Assembly: GCA_020205615.1 (NCBI GenBank)
Contig: CM035169.1
Coordinates: 16,313,258-16,377,257 of the forward strand
Length of the DNA stretch: 64,000 bases
From: Panax quinquefolius
Taxonomy: Eukaryota; Streptophyta; Magnoliopsida; Apiales; Araliaceae
Direction: 5' to 3'
Part shown: one piece after another, positions 34,542 through 47,020 of the stretch
How positions within the stretch are numbered: position 1 is the stretch's first letter
Layout: the number at the start of each line of letters is the position of its first letter
The notes under the pieces: generated by a model
Seen by the model: only the letters and a program-made list of their open reading frames with translations
Told to the model about the DNA's origin: nothing
Database searches by the model: none
Program-made: the position numbers and the translations under genes

Positions 34542-37500
34542 TTACCAGGCGGAGAAGTCTTTTAGTTCTTGAGCTTGGATGCCCAATTTCCTTTTCTTTG
34601 GAACATAAATTGTCTCCTCGGCAGTGTCAGGAGCAGTAGTAGGTTTAGTCTGAGAATTCCTTGCTTTCAAGTATTTCCCAACACCACCTCCAGCAGCTCC
34701 CATTTCCATTGATCCTGTACCTGGATTACTGAACCATGACCCAACCTTATCCTGAAAAGTAAATAAGCCAAGTGTAAGAAACTAAGAACAATTTATTATT
34801 TTCCCCATAGGTAATTTTGGTCCCAAGTATGGGGATTGAAATCAGTAACCTTGAGGTTATTCCTCAAGGCCTCTGCCATTACTCCCACCCCTTGGGGTCA
34901 AGAAACTAAGAATAAAATTTGCAATTATTACAAGTATACAACATCAAAATTTCTGAAAAACTAACTTTCTCGCCATCCTCGGTGTTCTTTTCATCATTAG
35001 CCTTCTCTTCCTCCTCTTCATCAATTTCTGCATAAGGATTGACGAATACTGTTACACTATTTATCTTGACCTCTTCCTGCACAAGCAGCAGAACATAATG
35101 ATAGTGAGAAATAAGGCTTAAGATGAGACATTAAACTGCAGCAGGTTAATCTTAGTTCTTAATATACAGCCTGAGCATAAAATTAATTTTTCTTTAAAAA
35201 AAGAAGAAGCCAGGATACAGCAGGAACTTCAAAAGTGTATAAAATCCTTAAAAACAAACATACAAACATATGAATAGTAAACGAACAAGAAGATTAAGAA
35301 GAGAAGAAACTATATGGTGTATGGTCAGCGAATAGGATAGAATGAAAAGTCGCCAAAAAATTGTAGATACGTCCCAAAGATTGACTTTGGGCAATTACTC
35401 ACAACTTCATGTTGATAGAACACGCCCAATCACAAGACCTGGATTGCATTTTAGGGTAAGATGTAGCAGAGGCAGGTATTTAACAATTATACATGAAACT
35501 ACAAGCAAATGTTCGGAACATACTAAGGAATTGGGCAGCAAATTTGATGAACACAGAAAACGTTGGAGGGCTTAACCAAAAATATTTACTTTTAAGTGCA
35601 TTAATACACTTAATAAAAGTAAGTAATAATGCTTCCATCAGGAAATGAGAGCACTATTTGACCATTTCACTTTTTTTGGACACATTAAAGTTTCCCTATG
35701 ACACACTTCAACATAATTTTTCCAGAAAACATTCCTCAATATTAAATTTTAAGGCTAAAATATGTTGATGGAAAAAAATAATGTCCGAGTGTGTCATAGG
35801 CAAACCTTAATAAGTAAAAAAGGTCCAAGTCAAATGGGCTATCATTTCGGGACGAAGGAGAATCATTCATTCTAGTTGAATACAATATGTATACAATATG
35901 TTAGACAAAGGAATATCCAAGGTGCTTCGATTAGATTTCCTAGTAGTTCGCACTTTTGGGTAAGCGCAATATACTACAGAAGAAAAAATTTGAATGCAAG
36001 TTTAAGATTGAGAAGTCAAGCTAATTAATCTGTAAGGCATTATTATCCACCAAACACAGTTTACTCGTACAAGCAAAATGTGATGTCACTTTAATAATTA
36101 TTTCATAAAACTCGAAATATTATCGAGTCATATGCCAATATTCCTCAAATATGTACTTAATAAATGAGAATAGCAAGAATGCCACATGAAATTGATGTCC
36201 ATGCAGCACAAGCAGTGACAGCGACAGTAGTGTTAGGTGGCTCCAGCACATCTAAACATGTGCCACACCTTGAATTTGTCCCAAATGATAAATGAATTGG
36301 TGATCAGATGTGTATAACATCTACATGGGTTTCTTGAGAAATTGTTCAGTACAGTGAGAGTCATCACTTTATATTAAAAGCATAGTTTGTTTTACATTGG
36401 GAAACTAGGTAACGTAGTGTTCACTTAGAAGCATACATTAGGACTTGGGAGTTGGTGAAAAAAGGGAAGGGAATGACTCACCAAAGGATGATCATCATCA
36501 TCAACAGGGACCTTCTCCATTGTCGATAGGGTTGTCAAGCCTCCTACAACTCCACCGAAAACGGTATGTTTGTAGTCCAAATGCTTTGCCGACTTGTACA
36601 GAACGAAAAAACTGTGAACCATTTGAGTGGGCACCACTGTTCGCCATGCTAACAACACCTCTTCCAGAGTGAAGTAACTTAGAGTTTATTTCATCTTTGA
36701 AGGGCTTTCCCCATATGGACTCACCTCCTCTCCCAGTGCCAGTAGGATCACCACCTTGAATCATAAAGTTCCTGCATATAGTAAGATCAACAATAACATT
36801 ACAACATTAGCATATGACTAAATTAAGGTATTTGTATATGAAGTACAATAAATCTCCATAATACCTTATATTTCTGTGGAAAGCTACACCGTTATAATAG
36901 CCTCTTTCACATAGAGTTATGAAGTTCTCTGCGCCCTGGGAGTTATATCACAGTGCAGCTCAATGTTCAAATCACCATGTGTCGTATGTAACTGAACATA
37001 ACCTTTCTTCTTAGGATTTTTCTCAATTTGAACATACTCGAATTCGTTTTTCGTGACAGGGTCATACGAGGTAGATGTGAAGGATCGTGAAGCAGCACCA
37101 GTTGTGAAACGGCTCTTCACCTAAACTGGGGAAAAAGGATAGGTGTGATCTGGATATTAGCATAAAGTATATAACATGTACAAAAGTGTTCTTCAGGTTG
37201 AATTTATTTAAAGGACTGCAAAACTGAGCAACCTCAGCAGTAGGGTATAACCTAATCAAATGTGAACACACCAGCACCACAGAAGAATATTAATACTTCA
37301 AACTTTAGCAATGAGTACTACAGTTTCAGTTGACTGGACTTTGAAGATTTATGAATACTGCACTACAGACTTGTAGTTCTAAACTTCCAAATATCTCCTT
37401 CACTACTTATGTAATATCACCACGGAGTTTCTATTAATTCTGTCGATCTCTAATTTCATTTATTCCATGATTTTTTAAAATACTGTAGGCATAATTTTTA

Positions 37501-40500
37501 ATAAGAATAATATTATATTGAGGAAAAAATACAAAGGTAAAGGAGGATGAGAAATCCTCCAGATCAAACATTACATGAAATGAGAAGAACAAAATCCTAC
37601 AACAAGCCAGCCCTCCAATCTCTATGCAAATCAGTAATAGGAATCCTCCTGCCTGAAGCCAATAAAGAGCTAGAAAAGTGATCCTACAACCTTATCCTAC
37701 AGCAAATTCAACTATTCAAGGCAAGGATCGACCATAAAAGATACAATAATTCCTCTCCATCCAAATACCCCAAAGAAACACAAATCATCCACACCTCGAC
37801 AGGAACCTTCCTCCTTAAGTTCCCCAAAAAAAAAAAAAAAAAAAAAAGGAAAAGAAAATACTCAAGAAGATCTTCTTCCAGCGTAGGAAACATCCAATAC
37901 TCCTTCTGACAACCAAAACCATGAAATCACATTAGAAGAATATATTCTACCAGCCAATGACACATCTAATACTCCTCGAAAACTTTAAACAAGGATTCTA
38001 GAGCAGTCATGCAATAGAACAATGAAGAAATACATGAGAAAAAGACTTAAAAGGCATGCAAACACATGACTAAAGTCACAAACCTTGTAAGGTCTGCCTA
38101 TGCCACTGAAGCAAATTGTTTATTGCACCTTTGGAGCACAAAAGATCAAACAAAATCCTTGAACTAGAGGAAGCCTAAGCCTTCTAGATATAAGAGGCAA
38201 AGAGAACCACAAGATAAGAGAAGAACAATTTTTTTAAAAAAACTCCCCAAGGATCAAGAGACCAAGCTCGCAAATCAAAAATATGGCCGAAAGAGAGCAA
38301 GAGTCAAGAATGGATGAAGAGAAGTTAATGGTTAACCTCTGCCTCCTCGTAATTTAAATTTCTTTCAATGAAAGTTCCAGGAAACTGTGAATCAGAAAGT
38401 GGTGACAAGATGAAAGGTATAAAAGCAAGGGAAAAGCTTCACACAAGGCAACATTCCCGAAATAGACCTCCTCCCAGACTGAATATGACTAAATCCTCTA
38501 CACGGAAGCGAAGCATGGCTAAGAAGGGGGTAACCCAGAGGGAATCTTTCAAGACAAAATAATAGAGGAAGTGAGGAACATAATACCCAAGGACCTCCAA
38601 GTTCCAACACCATTTTTCCAAGAATAAGAAAAAGCAATCATAAGCAAAATGATGGTAGTATGCCTTGAGTTGAGCTTAGAAGTACCCTAAATAAACTAAT
38701 TGTCTTGCTTGATCATTCATAAAGGTGGTTTTTACTTTAAGCATATTTTTGTTTGTGTGAAAAATATTGCTAATTCAGGGGGAAAAGAAAACTAACCAGC
38801 TTTGAATTTACTGGTGTCCTGTCACCAGCCATGTGCATAGCTATTCGAGCAGCAGTTTTATCACTTGGAGCAGCCTTTGCGGCAGCTGCACTTCTTCCAT
38901 GTACAGAAGCAGATGCAGCGTCTACAATACTGTAACCCGGCTGAACTTTAGACTCACCATTTGTATTTGATTTGGAATCCTCCTTGATACGTGATCTAGC
39001 TGCTAAAATGGAAGTAAGTGCAGCGGCCCTTTCATTTTGAGCCTTATTTCCACCTCCACCATGCAAAGCAATTTCCTTTCCATTCTCAGTTCCAAGCTCC
39101 TTTAGCATCTGCTTGATATCCCCAGTCATATTTATGTTATATGCTGGATCTGACTCCAGTTTTTTTAATTCTGCATAGAGATATAATTAACTACAAAATA
39201 AGGCGGAAAAGAGTTCCAGTTAAACATAAATGGGAGGATAAGTCTATTAGTCACCTTCATCATCGACTTTCAAACTTTTCTTTATGTGATCAAAATCCAC
39301 GAGAACCTTGCTGTCAAGTGCATTTGGATTCTGCATGGAAGAATAATTGAACATAAGAGGGAAACTTTGTGATACTACTGACGCAAGAAGTTGAATTCGT
39401 TTTTTCATCACAGCCAAACAGGAGGATACATATAAAAGCCATAAAGTACCTGAATTGTTATAATATCTTCCCTTCTAAATGGTTCATCAGTGAGAAGCTC
39501 CTTCCAGTTCTTAGTTTTAAGGTTTAACTCTTTGATGGCCTGTGCAGCAAAAACAAGTGAATTTGTACAGATTACAAGCAGATAACTAACAAGTAAGATC
39601 GTAAACCTTGATGATAAATGAGAAAACAAACCTCGTAGCAGAAAACATTTCCTGTTGTTTTTATAGCAACTATGTGTGTAAATTCTGTAAAAACCTTGTC
39701 CAGCACTGGGCAATGAAACTCTCCTACCAAAAAGAAAAAGGGAATTCTTGCTATTGATCATTCCAAGATAAAAAAATAAAATATATGGGGCCTTGAACAG
39801 AAGAAGCAAGTAGAGAAAGTCACACACACACATAACATATTCATGGCTATGAGAATGGAAGGAGGGATCAGGGGAACGGAGAGGTCACTAGTCTGTTACA
39901 TAGTTATCAAGGCGACAAGTAGAGGCGACGGCCAGGAGCTTAAGCGCTTAGGCGCCATACTAGTCGTCCACAAGTCGACAAGTCGTTAACAATATAAATT
40001 TTATACGAATAAAATTATATATATTTAATATTTATATGAATATTGATATATTTCTTTTTCTAATTATTTACCATATTCATAATGCAGATTGTAGCACATC
40101 AAATCACAACAAGAAGTGAACAAGATCAAGTCAAAATGGGTAATTTTATTATAGTTATAAACTTGTAATTTTTGAACTTATGCCTACTTCAAATTATATA
40201 AATGGTGATACATTTGTAATATTTAGTTTAATTCAATATAATTCTTAAATTAAAGTTAATTTCTTAAATTTTAATGTTGAATATATAGAATACATTTGTA
40301 ATAAGTTTTCTTTTTTTTTCTTTCTGCTACTGCTAATATTATATAATCAGCAAATTTAATTACATTGGCCCGCCGAACTGACCAATTTTTTTTAAAAATG
40401 ACTTAAGACAGTACTATAACATGGGTATGTTGCTGAAACATTTATTAATCATGTTTTATGGCAGTTTATATAGTTGAAAACAGTACTACCATAAATGAGA

Positions 40501-42476
40501 ATTGGGCTGCTATGAAAAATAACCTACAAGTATACTACAACCAGTGCAAATCAGACCCATAAATAAATATACAAATCAAACCCATAAACAAAAAAAATTA
40601 AGAGCAGCCCACTAGCCCAGCAGACCCTACAAATATATAGTACGCAACAGAGCAAAGAGAAAATCAAAAACAAAAAAAGAACGAGTCGGAGTCTTGGAGA
40701 AGAGAAGAAGAGTAGAAGAGTAGAAGAGTAGAAGAGTAGAAGAGTAGAAGAAGAATATAGAAGAAGAACGTCTAGACGGCTTGTATCATTTGAGCGACTA
40801 GACGCCTAAGCGTCGCCTAGGCGACTACTTGACGACAACAATACATGCTTTTGTAAAAGTTGCCACCGTACATTTTTGTGCTGAAACTAATTCTAGTTCT
40901 ACCTAGATAACAATGACCAACAGATCTGGGATATTTGTTAATTGTTACATCCTTTAGAATAGTTTGCTCTCGTAAAAATACTTGTTAGATTAATATTAAC
41001 CACTGTGGTACATCCAGACATGAGAGAACGCCTATACAAGTCATTATTTTCCTCCTTTTATCCTAATTGCTAAGAAGACTTCTGCTACACAGGAGGTCTT
41101 AATATTTCATTGTATTTTCCCCTTCCTGCATATTCATTTTATTATTTCCAATAAAAATGACAGCAGAAACTTATAGTTCATGTGTCAAATTCATCACCCT
41201 AGCAAAAACCATCTGCTCAGATGACAGTAGGGCTTCCCCAAGGACCCAACTGTTTCTTGATCTATATCTATACACCAAAAATTACTGCCTACAGATGCAA
41301 ACATGGTGTTTATTGTCAACAATATGCCTATTATAACCCACTAACCAATTATAACATAGTTCAAATGAGTGAGTCTGAGATATTTTAAGGAAGCTCTAAA
41401 TATTTGATTGTGGATAAACTCCATCAATTATTGACAGCATGATATACGCAAGGTCAAAACGAAGGCCAGAACATCCAGAGTCTTTTTCTCCTACGCACAA
41501 AAATAAAAATATAGCAATTTGATGCCACCTCGAAAAAAATGTATTCAAATTTTCAGCTTGCAGGCTTTTCTACTCGACCCATATAAATCTGGATGTAGTG
41601 AAATTTTCAGTTAGACCGCCAGTCCATAATCTCAAATCCTATAAAAGGCTTAGTTGCATATGGAAACCACTTTGTGTGTTCTACTATTTATTCACTGTGA
41701 TTACATATGAAGTTAACAAAATGAAGCCCTACATTATGGAATCAATTTCCTCTTCTATTAGGCCTTCAAGCTTCAATGGTCATAACCTCAAAAAACGGCT
41801 TCCTTTCAATCACAGAATAAAATAAGCCTCGACCCCTTGTTTCTTTGCATATACTCGGAATGTGCATTGCTTGTAAAGTTCAAATGTTCAATCAGTGATA
41901 GCATAACAGCAATAGACATCATGCAACATGAAGTCGTAAAAATCTTACCTTTGGAATTTTTGTGGAAGTTAAGTGGAATAAGGTCCTCATTTTTAAGCGG
42001 AGCTCCAGTAACAGGATGCTTCCCATACTTCCTAATATAAGGAACTATGTTCCTAAACCCACAATTTGCAACCAAACTCAACAAATATTAGAAAAATAAA
42101 ATCAATTAAGCAATTGATGCGCTTCTGTATAAACTGAAATTAGGATTATGCATAATAAATCAATAGAAATTAGATAGAGACTAACATAATGTCGAAGACG
42201 CTGCCATCGGCAGTGCATACTGGGTCCTCAAACGGTGTAAACGTGATACTGCATAAATAACATTCAGATCAACAGTTATATCAATATCAATAAAATTGAA
42301 TAAAAATATTTACATGTAGATTGAGAGAGAGTGGAATGAATACAGTACGCGCAGCAATAAAACGGGAGGCGTTTGAAAGGGGTTCTGAGTTCTTTGGATT
42401 TGGCACCGCCCCACTCGGTGGCCCACTCCGTATTCGTTATGAACATCCGATCCTTGCTATGCTGTTTCTTCCCCAT
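34542..42476 (-). CDS. CYP65: CYP65/PUB49, U-box and cyclophilin-type peptidyl-prolyl isomerase
   Basis: Eleven exons with GT/AG borders on minus: 42476-42349, 42248-42186, 42052-41949, 39723-39632, 39539-39450, 39330-39255, 39170-38797, 37120-36865, 36771-36482, 35076-34966, 34751-34542. They encode about 597 residues, against 595 for Arabidopsis CYP65. The start is [20 protein letters not shown]. The degenerate U-box (about 35-110) shows CCA...[25 protein letters not shown] and [13 protein letters not shown] linker (about 130-340) includes [19 protein letters not shown] and [20 protein letters not shown]. The cyclophilin domain is about 348-500, with R, F, M and Q of the active site in [15 protein letters not shown] and SQFF. 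The Trp of human CypA is His here ([12 protein letters not shown]), as in Arabidopsis. The C-terminus is acidic, then Lys-rich, ending DFSAW. The human relative is PPIL2, a nuclear spliceosome-associated protein. Two single-base frameshifts in exons 8 and 9 are listed separately; without them every exon phase agrees. Confidence 0.93.
35631..35860. mobile_element. Stowaway-like MITE in CYP65 intron 9
   Basis: The ends are inverted repeats of each other over roughly 80 bases. The right arm in reverse complement starts CTCCTTCGTCCCGAAATGAT, close to the CTCCCTCCGTCCC end of plant Stowaway elements. The left arm reads CTTCCATCAGGAAATGAGAG. Inner arms share TATGACACACT. It has no coding capacity. 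The TA duplication is not clear. Confidence 0.65.
36606..36612 (-). other. Frameshift in CYP65 exon 9 at a homopolymer
   Basis: After NGSQFF the coding strand shows six T where the family's reading frame needs five. The correct continuation ([18 protein letters not shown]) is in the next frame. The extra base is in a homopolymer, the commonest long-read error. Confidence 0.8.
36926..36936 (-). other. Frameshift in CYP65 exon 8, one base short
   Basis: The frame reads through DITPRA and then leaves the family. The expected continuation, [18 protein letters not shown], follows in another frame and needs one extra base between PRA and NF. The residue lost corresponds to the Cys-Glu of the PRACENF block. 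Exon phase at both ends fits only if the base is restored. Confidence 0.8.
37121..38796 (-). other. CYP65 intron 7
   Basis: This 1.68-kb intron lies between the SKL and VKSRF exons. It contains an A-run of about 23 bases at 37828-37850 and no exon-like sequence. The small frames at 37708-38637 have no domain and are not genes. Confidence 0.7.
39909..40833. mobile_element. hAT-like non-autonomous element in CYP65 intron 3
   Basis: The two ends are imperfect inverted repeats rich in GGCG and GTCG motifs: left AAGGCGACAAGTAGAGGCGA and GCTTAGGCGCC; right, in reverse complement, GTCGTCAAGTAGTCGCCTAG and CGCTTAGGCGTC. Such TAGGCG-rich ends next to a TTATCAAGG-type border are common in plant non-autonomous hAT elements. 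The interior is AT-rich, with a GAAGAGTA microsatellite near the right end. An 8-bp target duplication is not obvious. Confidence 0.6.
40697..40770. repeat. Purine-rich microsatellite GAAGAGTA
   Basis: Five to six units of AGAAGAGT with an (AGA)n tail lie inside the right part of the hAT-like element in intron 3 of CYP65. Confidence 0.85.
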
Positions 42477-43173
42477 TATACTCTCCTTCCACTCTAATTC
42501 CTTCCAACTACTACTTCTCACGAAGATATATGATTTTGATATAATTAGGGTTCCGGTGTGGATTAAACTGCACTGGTTGGGAGCTGAGGTCCCTGCTTGC
42601 GGGTGCTTATTTTCATACTCGAATCCGACCGGGTGGATAACATTGCTTTAACCGGTGTACGAACCGTTATTCAACCGGTAAATAAATTACAAAAATATAT
42701 AATAAAGTTGTATTATAGTAGAATTATTAAAAATAATTAATTTTAATATTAAAATAAATTGGACAAAAAAATATACTCTTAAAAAGCAGCTCATCGGGTC
42801 AACGGTTGTATAGTTGAACCACCAATTTACTTGACTTAATTGGCTCAATCCAAATTTCGAATAAACCAGTTCAATCAAGTCAAATCGAACCGGACAGGTT
42901 CAACTGGCCAATCGAATAGTCTTTGAATTTTACTTATCAAAATGTTTTAGCAAATTGGTATTTTTTAAAGACCGTTTTTTATACTATTACAATAATCATT
43001 AGCTAAATTTATATAAATAACAAACTCACAAAAAATGAAAGCATAACTCATATAGCCAAAAAAAAAAAAAAAGATATTGGTGAAATTTGAACCTAAATCT
43101 TAAAAATTGTAAAATCTTCAATATTATTTTTAACGTCTTTTCATCTAACAAGTTAATATCAAAGTATTGTCAT
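42477..43173. other. CYP65 upstream region with degenerate inverted-repeat element
   Basis: No gene is seen. The CYP65 promoter should lie in the first few hundred bases. At 42650-42900 ACCGG/CCGGT motifs (TTAACCGGTG, TCAACCGGTAA, GAACCGGACAGG, ACCGGTT-like) are repeated in both orientations, a pattern seen in some plant non-autonomous DNA transposons. Ends are not clear. Confidence 0.4.
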
Positions 43174-43354
43174 GGAAAATGTTAAATTCACAATATTTTT
43201 TATTATTTTCACAATAAAAGTGTCGCTGTAGATCCTTTCAAAAAAAAAAGTGTCGCTGTAGATGCATAGCGACGGTGAAAACCGTCGCTATATGATCTAT
43301 AGCGACACTTTTGTTGTTAAAATAATATTTTCTATTGTGAATTTAACAATTTCC
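43174..43354. mobile_element. Hairpin-forming MITE
   Basis: About 180 bp that is almost one long inverted repeat. The left arm GGAAAATGTTAAATTCACAA and the right arm, in reverse complement AGGAAATTGTTAAATTCACA, continue to matching AAAAGTGTCGCT blocks. The centre CATAGCGACGGTGAAAACCG forms a loop stem. The GTGTCGCTGTAGAT block is duplicated on the left side only, separated by an A-run, which breaks the symmetry. There is no coding capacity. Confidence 0.8.
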
Positions 43355-43752
43355 TATTATCATCTGATATATTATGAAGCTCCAAAAATAAAAAAAATTA
43401 AAATTGGTTTACTTATAATAATTAACTAAATGCAAGCTTTTATATCATTAAGCTTTATACGAAATTTGTATTGAAATTAAAATTGAATGGAACTAAAAAT
43501 TGCAATTACATAATTTTACGACAAAGAAAATATCATTTAAGGCAAACTAAACTTATAAAACTCATATTCTTATCAATATAAAATTATATATTTATTTTTT
43601 GAACCAAGTTCACTATAACAAAAAGGCTTATCAATGACCACACCTATCAAATAATCGATTCGATCATAGATGAGAGATCATCCCATGCTGACACCGCTGA
43701 TGTTGATAATAATCATGAGAGCAGATAATCTGGTCGCTGGATGGACGTCAGC
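43355..43752. other. Intergenic AT-rich DNA
   Basis: I see no gene, repeat array or RNA here. It separates the MITE from the solo LTR. Confidence 0.5.
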
Positions 43753-45270
43753 TGTAAGACCCCGAATTTTATGAAATAAAAGTATTCAATTTTTTCTTAT
43801 AATTACTATTCAGTAAATGGTTAAATTGATAAAAGTTTAAAGTTAAGGATGATATATGAATTTTTTTAAAATAAGCTTTAGTGGTTATAAAATACTCATT
43901 GTTGTTTCGGGGAATATTCGTTTGGTCGTGGAATATTATACGATATGGCCTATGACCTTTTGTGGGGCCCATAATAATAGAATAAGCTTCGGATGAAGAA
44001 AAAAACGACAAAAGAAAGTTTTTTATAAATAACAGCGTAGTTATTTCGTAAGAAGACACTTTCAATAATTCATTAAAGAATTAATGCTCAATATTTTATT
44101 TTATTGATTCAATAATTGCTGCGTTGATATTTTATATTATTGTTATTTTAATAATTGTCACTACACAGTATTTTCCATTATTAGATAACATTATTGGCGA
44201 TGTCTAGAAAGTTCTGTCTAAGGAGAGGTTTGGTCACCTAATTGCGCGCCAGTAAGGAGAAATTCTTATTGAAAAGCCCCCTCTTTCCTGAGAACTGCCA
44301 GGTTGTCAATATTGTGATTCTGTTAGATTATTTGTGAATAATTAATTATTGATTTATATGATGAGGAAAATATTGATTTTATGTGGATATAGATGGAGAA
44401 AATTTTTAAAGTGACAATTGTTAAAAATTGATATTTTATCTTTTCTCATAAAATATTATTTTATTATATTATTATAATATAATAATGGTGATATTTTTAC
44501 AATGAATGTGGGATATATGAGTATATGAGGAGAAAGTGTATTTTTGTTGCATTAAATGATTAACACATTTTTGTGTAGGTTTGGACCCCATTTGACCGAA
44601 ATTTGATTATACCAGTAAAATCGCCTCAGTATGTGGATTTTTGGCCAATTTCATTTAGAATTTGGAAAAACTTTCTTCTGTAAAGTTGTAGAGAATTGAA
44701 TTTCCTATAAAAATTCGCGAGATTCGAATTTTCTGATAAAAGGGCTATTTATTATGAATTATTGAAGTTCCGTGGTTCCGAAATAATTGATTTTTGAAAG
44801 TTTTAATTAATTTTAATAACAAAAACGTTTTTGTTATGTTTGGGGGGCCCACTGGTGGTTGAAATTAGCTGAAATCAGTTGTTAAAAGTGTGCGTAAGAA
44901 AATTTTATAAATATAATATTATTATATTCAATTTTCTGCTTTGGTGTTCTAAGCAATTTCCTATAAATAAAGTCTTAAGTTAGAATTGAAAATCACACCG
45001 TAAACCCAAGTTTTCTCTATTTTCTCTCTATATTATCGAGTGTATTCTTGTGAGTATTTTGATATCTTGAGTGTTCTTTATACGGTGCAAAAGTTCGATT
45101 CAAATTATTATTCCAAATCTAAGATCGCTTTTGAAGTAAGGGATAGTAAGTGATTTTAAGGGATTGTAAGGGATGTTATTTTCTTCGTAAGTGATATTAT
45201 TTCTTCAATATCATTATGTTAAAATATTGGTTTAAACTTTTTATCAAATTTGGAATTTTTTATGTCGGGG

Positions 45271-45410
45271 TTACTATTCACGAGTTACTATTCATGAGTT
45301 ACTATTCACGATTTACTATTCATGAGTTACTATTCACGACGGGTTACTATTCATGAGTTACTATTCACGAGTTACTATTCATGAGTTACTATTCACGGGT
45401 ACTATTCACT
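45271..45410 (+). repeat. Tandem array, 16-bp unit
   Basis: About nine units of GAGTTACTATTCACGA, alternating CACGA and CATGA versions, lie in the family B LTR. A shorter array of the same unit on the other strand is at 19130-19220. Confidence 0.9.
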
Positions 45411-45765
45411 ATAAAATTGGTTTCTTTTTCTAACCAAATTATAGTTGATTTATAAATATTACTCTGGAGATTAAATCTATATGTTGATTATATTGATTTT
45501 ATTATCATATATAACATTTTTATAACCCTAATGTTGAAATTTTCTTTCACTAAAGTGTAAAGATGGATAGATTATTGGTATGATCATGACTAGGGTTCTC
45601 TTTGGCCAGTAGTGAAAAGTTGAATTGTGGAATGGTATGATCGCTGACCATCAATTTATAATTGAATATCTTTAGCTTAAGTGCAAAGGTGAATTTATCA
45701 ACATGGTTATAATTATTGTTTATATAAATTCGAAATGATTATATATTTCTTTCGAGATATGAATA

Positions 45766-45916
45766 TCTTTGGCCCGTAGGTGCAAAGATTTTATTGATGA
45801 ATAATATCTTTGGCCCGTAGTGCAAAAAGATGAATTATTGATGAATATCTTTGGCGTGTAGTGCAAAGATGGTCTGTTGATGAATATCTTTCGCCCGTAG
45901 TGCAAAGATGAATTTA
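45766..45916 (+). repeat. Tandem array, unit of about 39 bp
   Basis: Four units carry GAATATCTTTGGCCCGTAG and TGCAAAGATG blocks. The reverse-complement version, more degenerate, is at 18590-18780 in the other family B LTR. Confidence 0.85.
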
Positions 45917-46974
45917 TTAGTATGATTATGAACATGAACCGTGATTTGGTATAACCATGATCTTTGATGTTTCGTGATGAAAATTATCTTTGTTCCGGAT
46001 GAGAAAAGGAATTTAGAACAACAATTACGATTATGAAAGTTATACATGTGATTGTGGGATGTGAATTGTTGATTGATGTTACAGGATAAAACATTGTTGG
46101 TGGACTTTTAACATGGAGAAGATAATAGACTTTATAGTCTATTTGACTCTTCTAATGGATTGCTCGTTCCACTGTAACTATGGTTGAAAAATTTTATCAT
46201 CTACCATATGTTCTAAATCTTTGATTTATTACTGTTGAAGGCTATTGATAATTTATTTATCTTTAGTCATGATATTCTTTATCGAGCTAGTTGTGTTTCA
46301 CCCTTTTGCTTCACAATTCCTTTCGTAATACGAGTGTATTGGGTCAAGCGGGGATGTGGGGAATAGAAGCGGTGGTCATCATTTAGTAGTTATATTTGGT
46401 GAATCAACTAGGTGAGGTAACCCAACGTTGGAAGGTGTTTTGCCACTATCATACAAGATGTCAATGACATACTACCTCGTGTCATCATAAGACATGGATG
46501 TGCTCATCCACTCTTGCCGAGTATATATCTGAGCACTACTATATAATCTTGGAGTTTGGTTGAAGTATAATTCTCAATTAGAGACGGTGGAGATAATGAT
46601 ATGTCAGAGAAGACACACCATTGGGAAGAATATGATAGTAATCTTCTCGCTTTTTCTTTTCAGGGTCTATCAATCAACCAAGGATAATTTTGTGAGCATA
46701 TGATATCTATCATAACCTAGATGAATGGCCTCCCACGCACGAAGGTTTCTCGAGCACTTCCCAAAGATTTTAATTTCTAAAAGCAGTTCTAGATTGTACC
46801 TTTATGTAAGGTATCATTGTGAGCAGTTTGTCCATAGTTGGGACATGAGTCATAGTTGGTATTAAAACTCACAATATATGTGTTGTTGTATTTTACCACG
46901 ACAATTGTTGTAATAAAGTTGTAGTTATTTTTCGTACCATGTATTTGGCGACTCGTAATGGGTTGGATGGAATG

Positions 46975-47020
46975 GACCTATTTTGGGGCGTCACATCACC
47001 GTGACGCCCCCAAAATTAGG
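46975..47020. repeat. Palindromic junction of two opposed LTR ends
   Basis: The end of the plus LTR (TTTTGGGGCGTCACA) and the start of a minus LTR (TGACGCCCCCAAAATTAGG) face each other with six bases between (TCACCG). Together they form an inverted repeat with arms of about 18 bases. Confidence 0.8.

Larger units (their letters stand above)
43753..46995 (+). mobile_element. Solo LTR, family B, plus orientation
   Basis: This 3.24-kb block starts TGTAAGACCCCG and ends TTTTGGGGCGTCACA. It is the reverse-complement relative of the solo LTR at 18051-20872 (shared AGGAGAGGTTTGGTCACC-type and GACAATTGTTAAAAATTGA blocks). Flanks are TCAGC and TCACC, a 5-bp duplication with one mismatch. It carries two tandem arrays (45271-45410 and 45766-45916). 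No internal region follows, so it is a solo LTR. Frames at 43769-46047 are not genes. Confidence 0.8.

Noticed and set aside
36445..36672. Plus-strand frame of 75 codons
   Set aside because: It is antisense to CYP65 exon 9.
37540..38640. Possible LINE or captured gene in CYP65 intron 7
   Set aside because: Several small frames on both strands and a long A-run are present, but no reverse transcriptase or other domain could be read and no target duplication was seen.
45271..45410. Protein-binding operator array (16-bp repeats)
   Set aside because: The array sits inside a solo LTR, varies in unit number and has a counterpart in another LTR; simple tandem duplication explains it.
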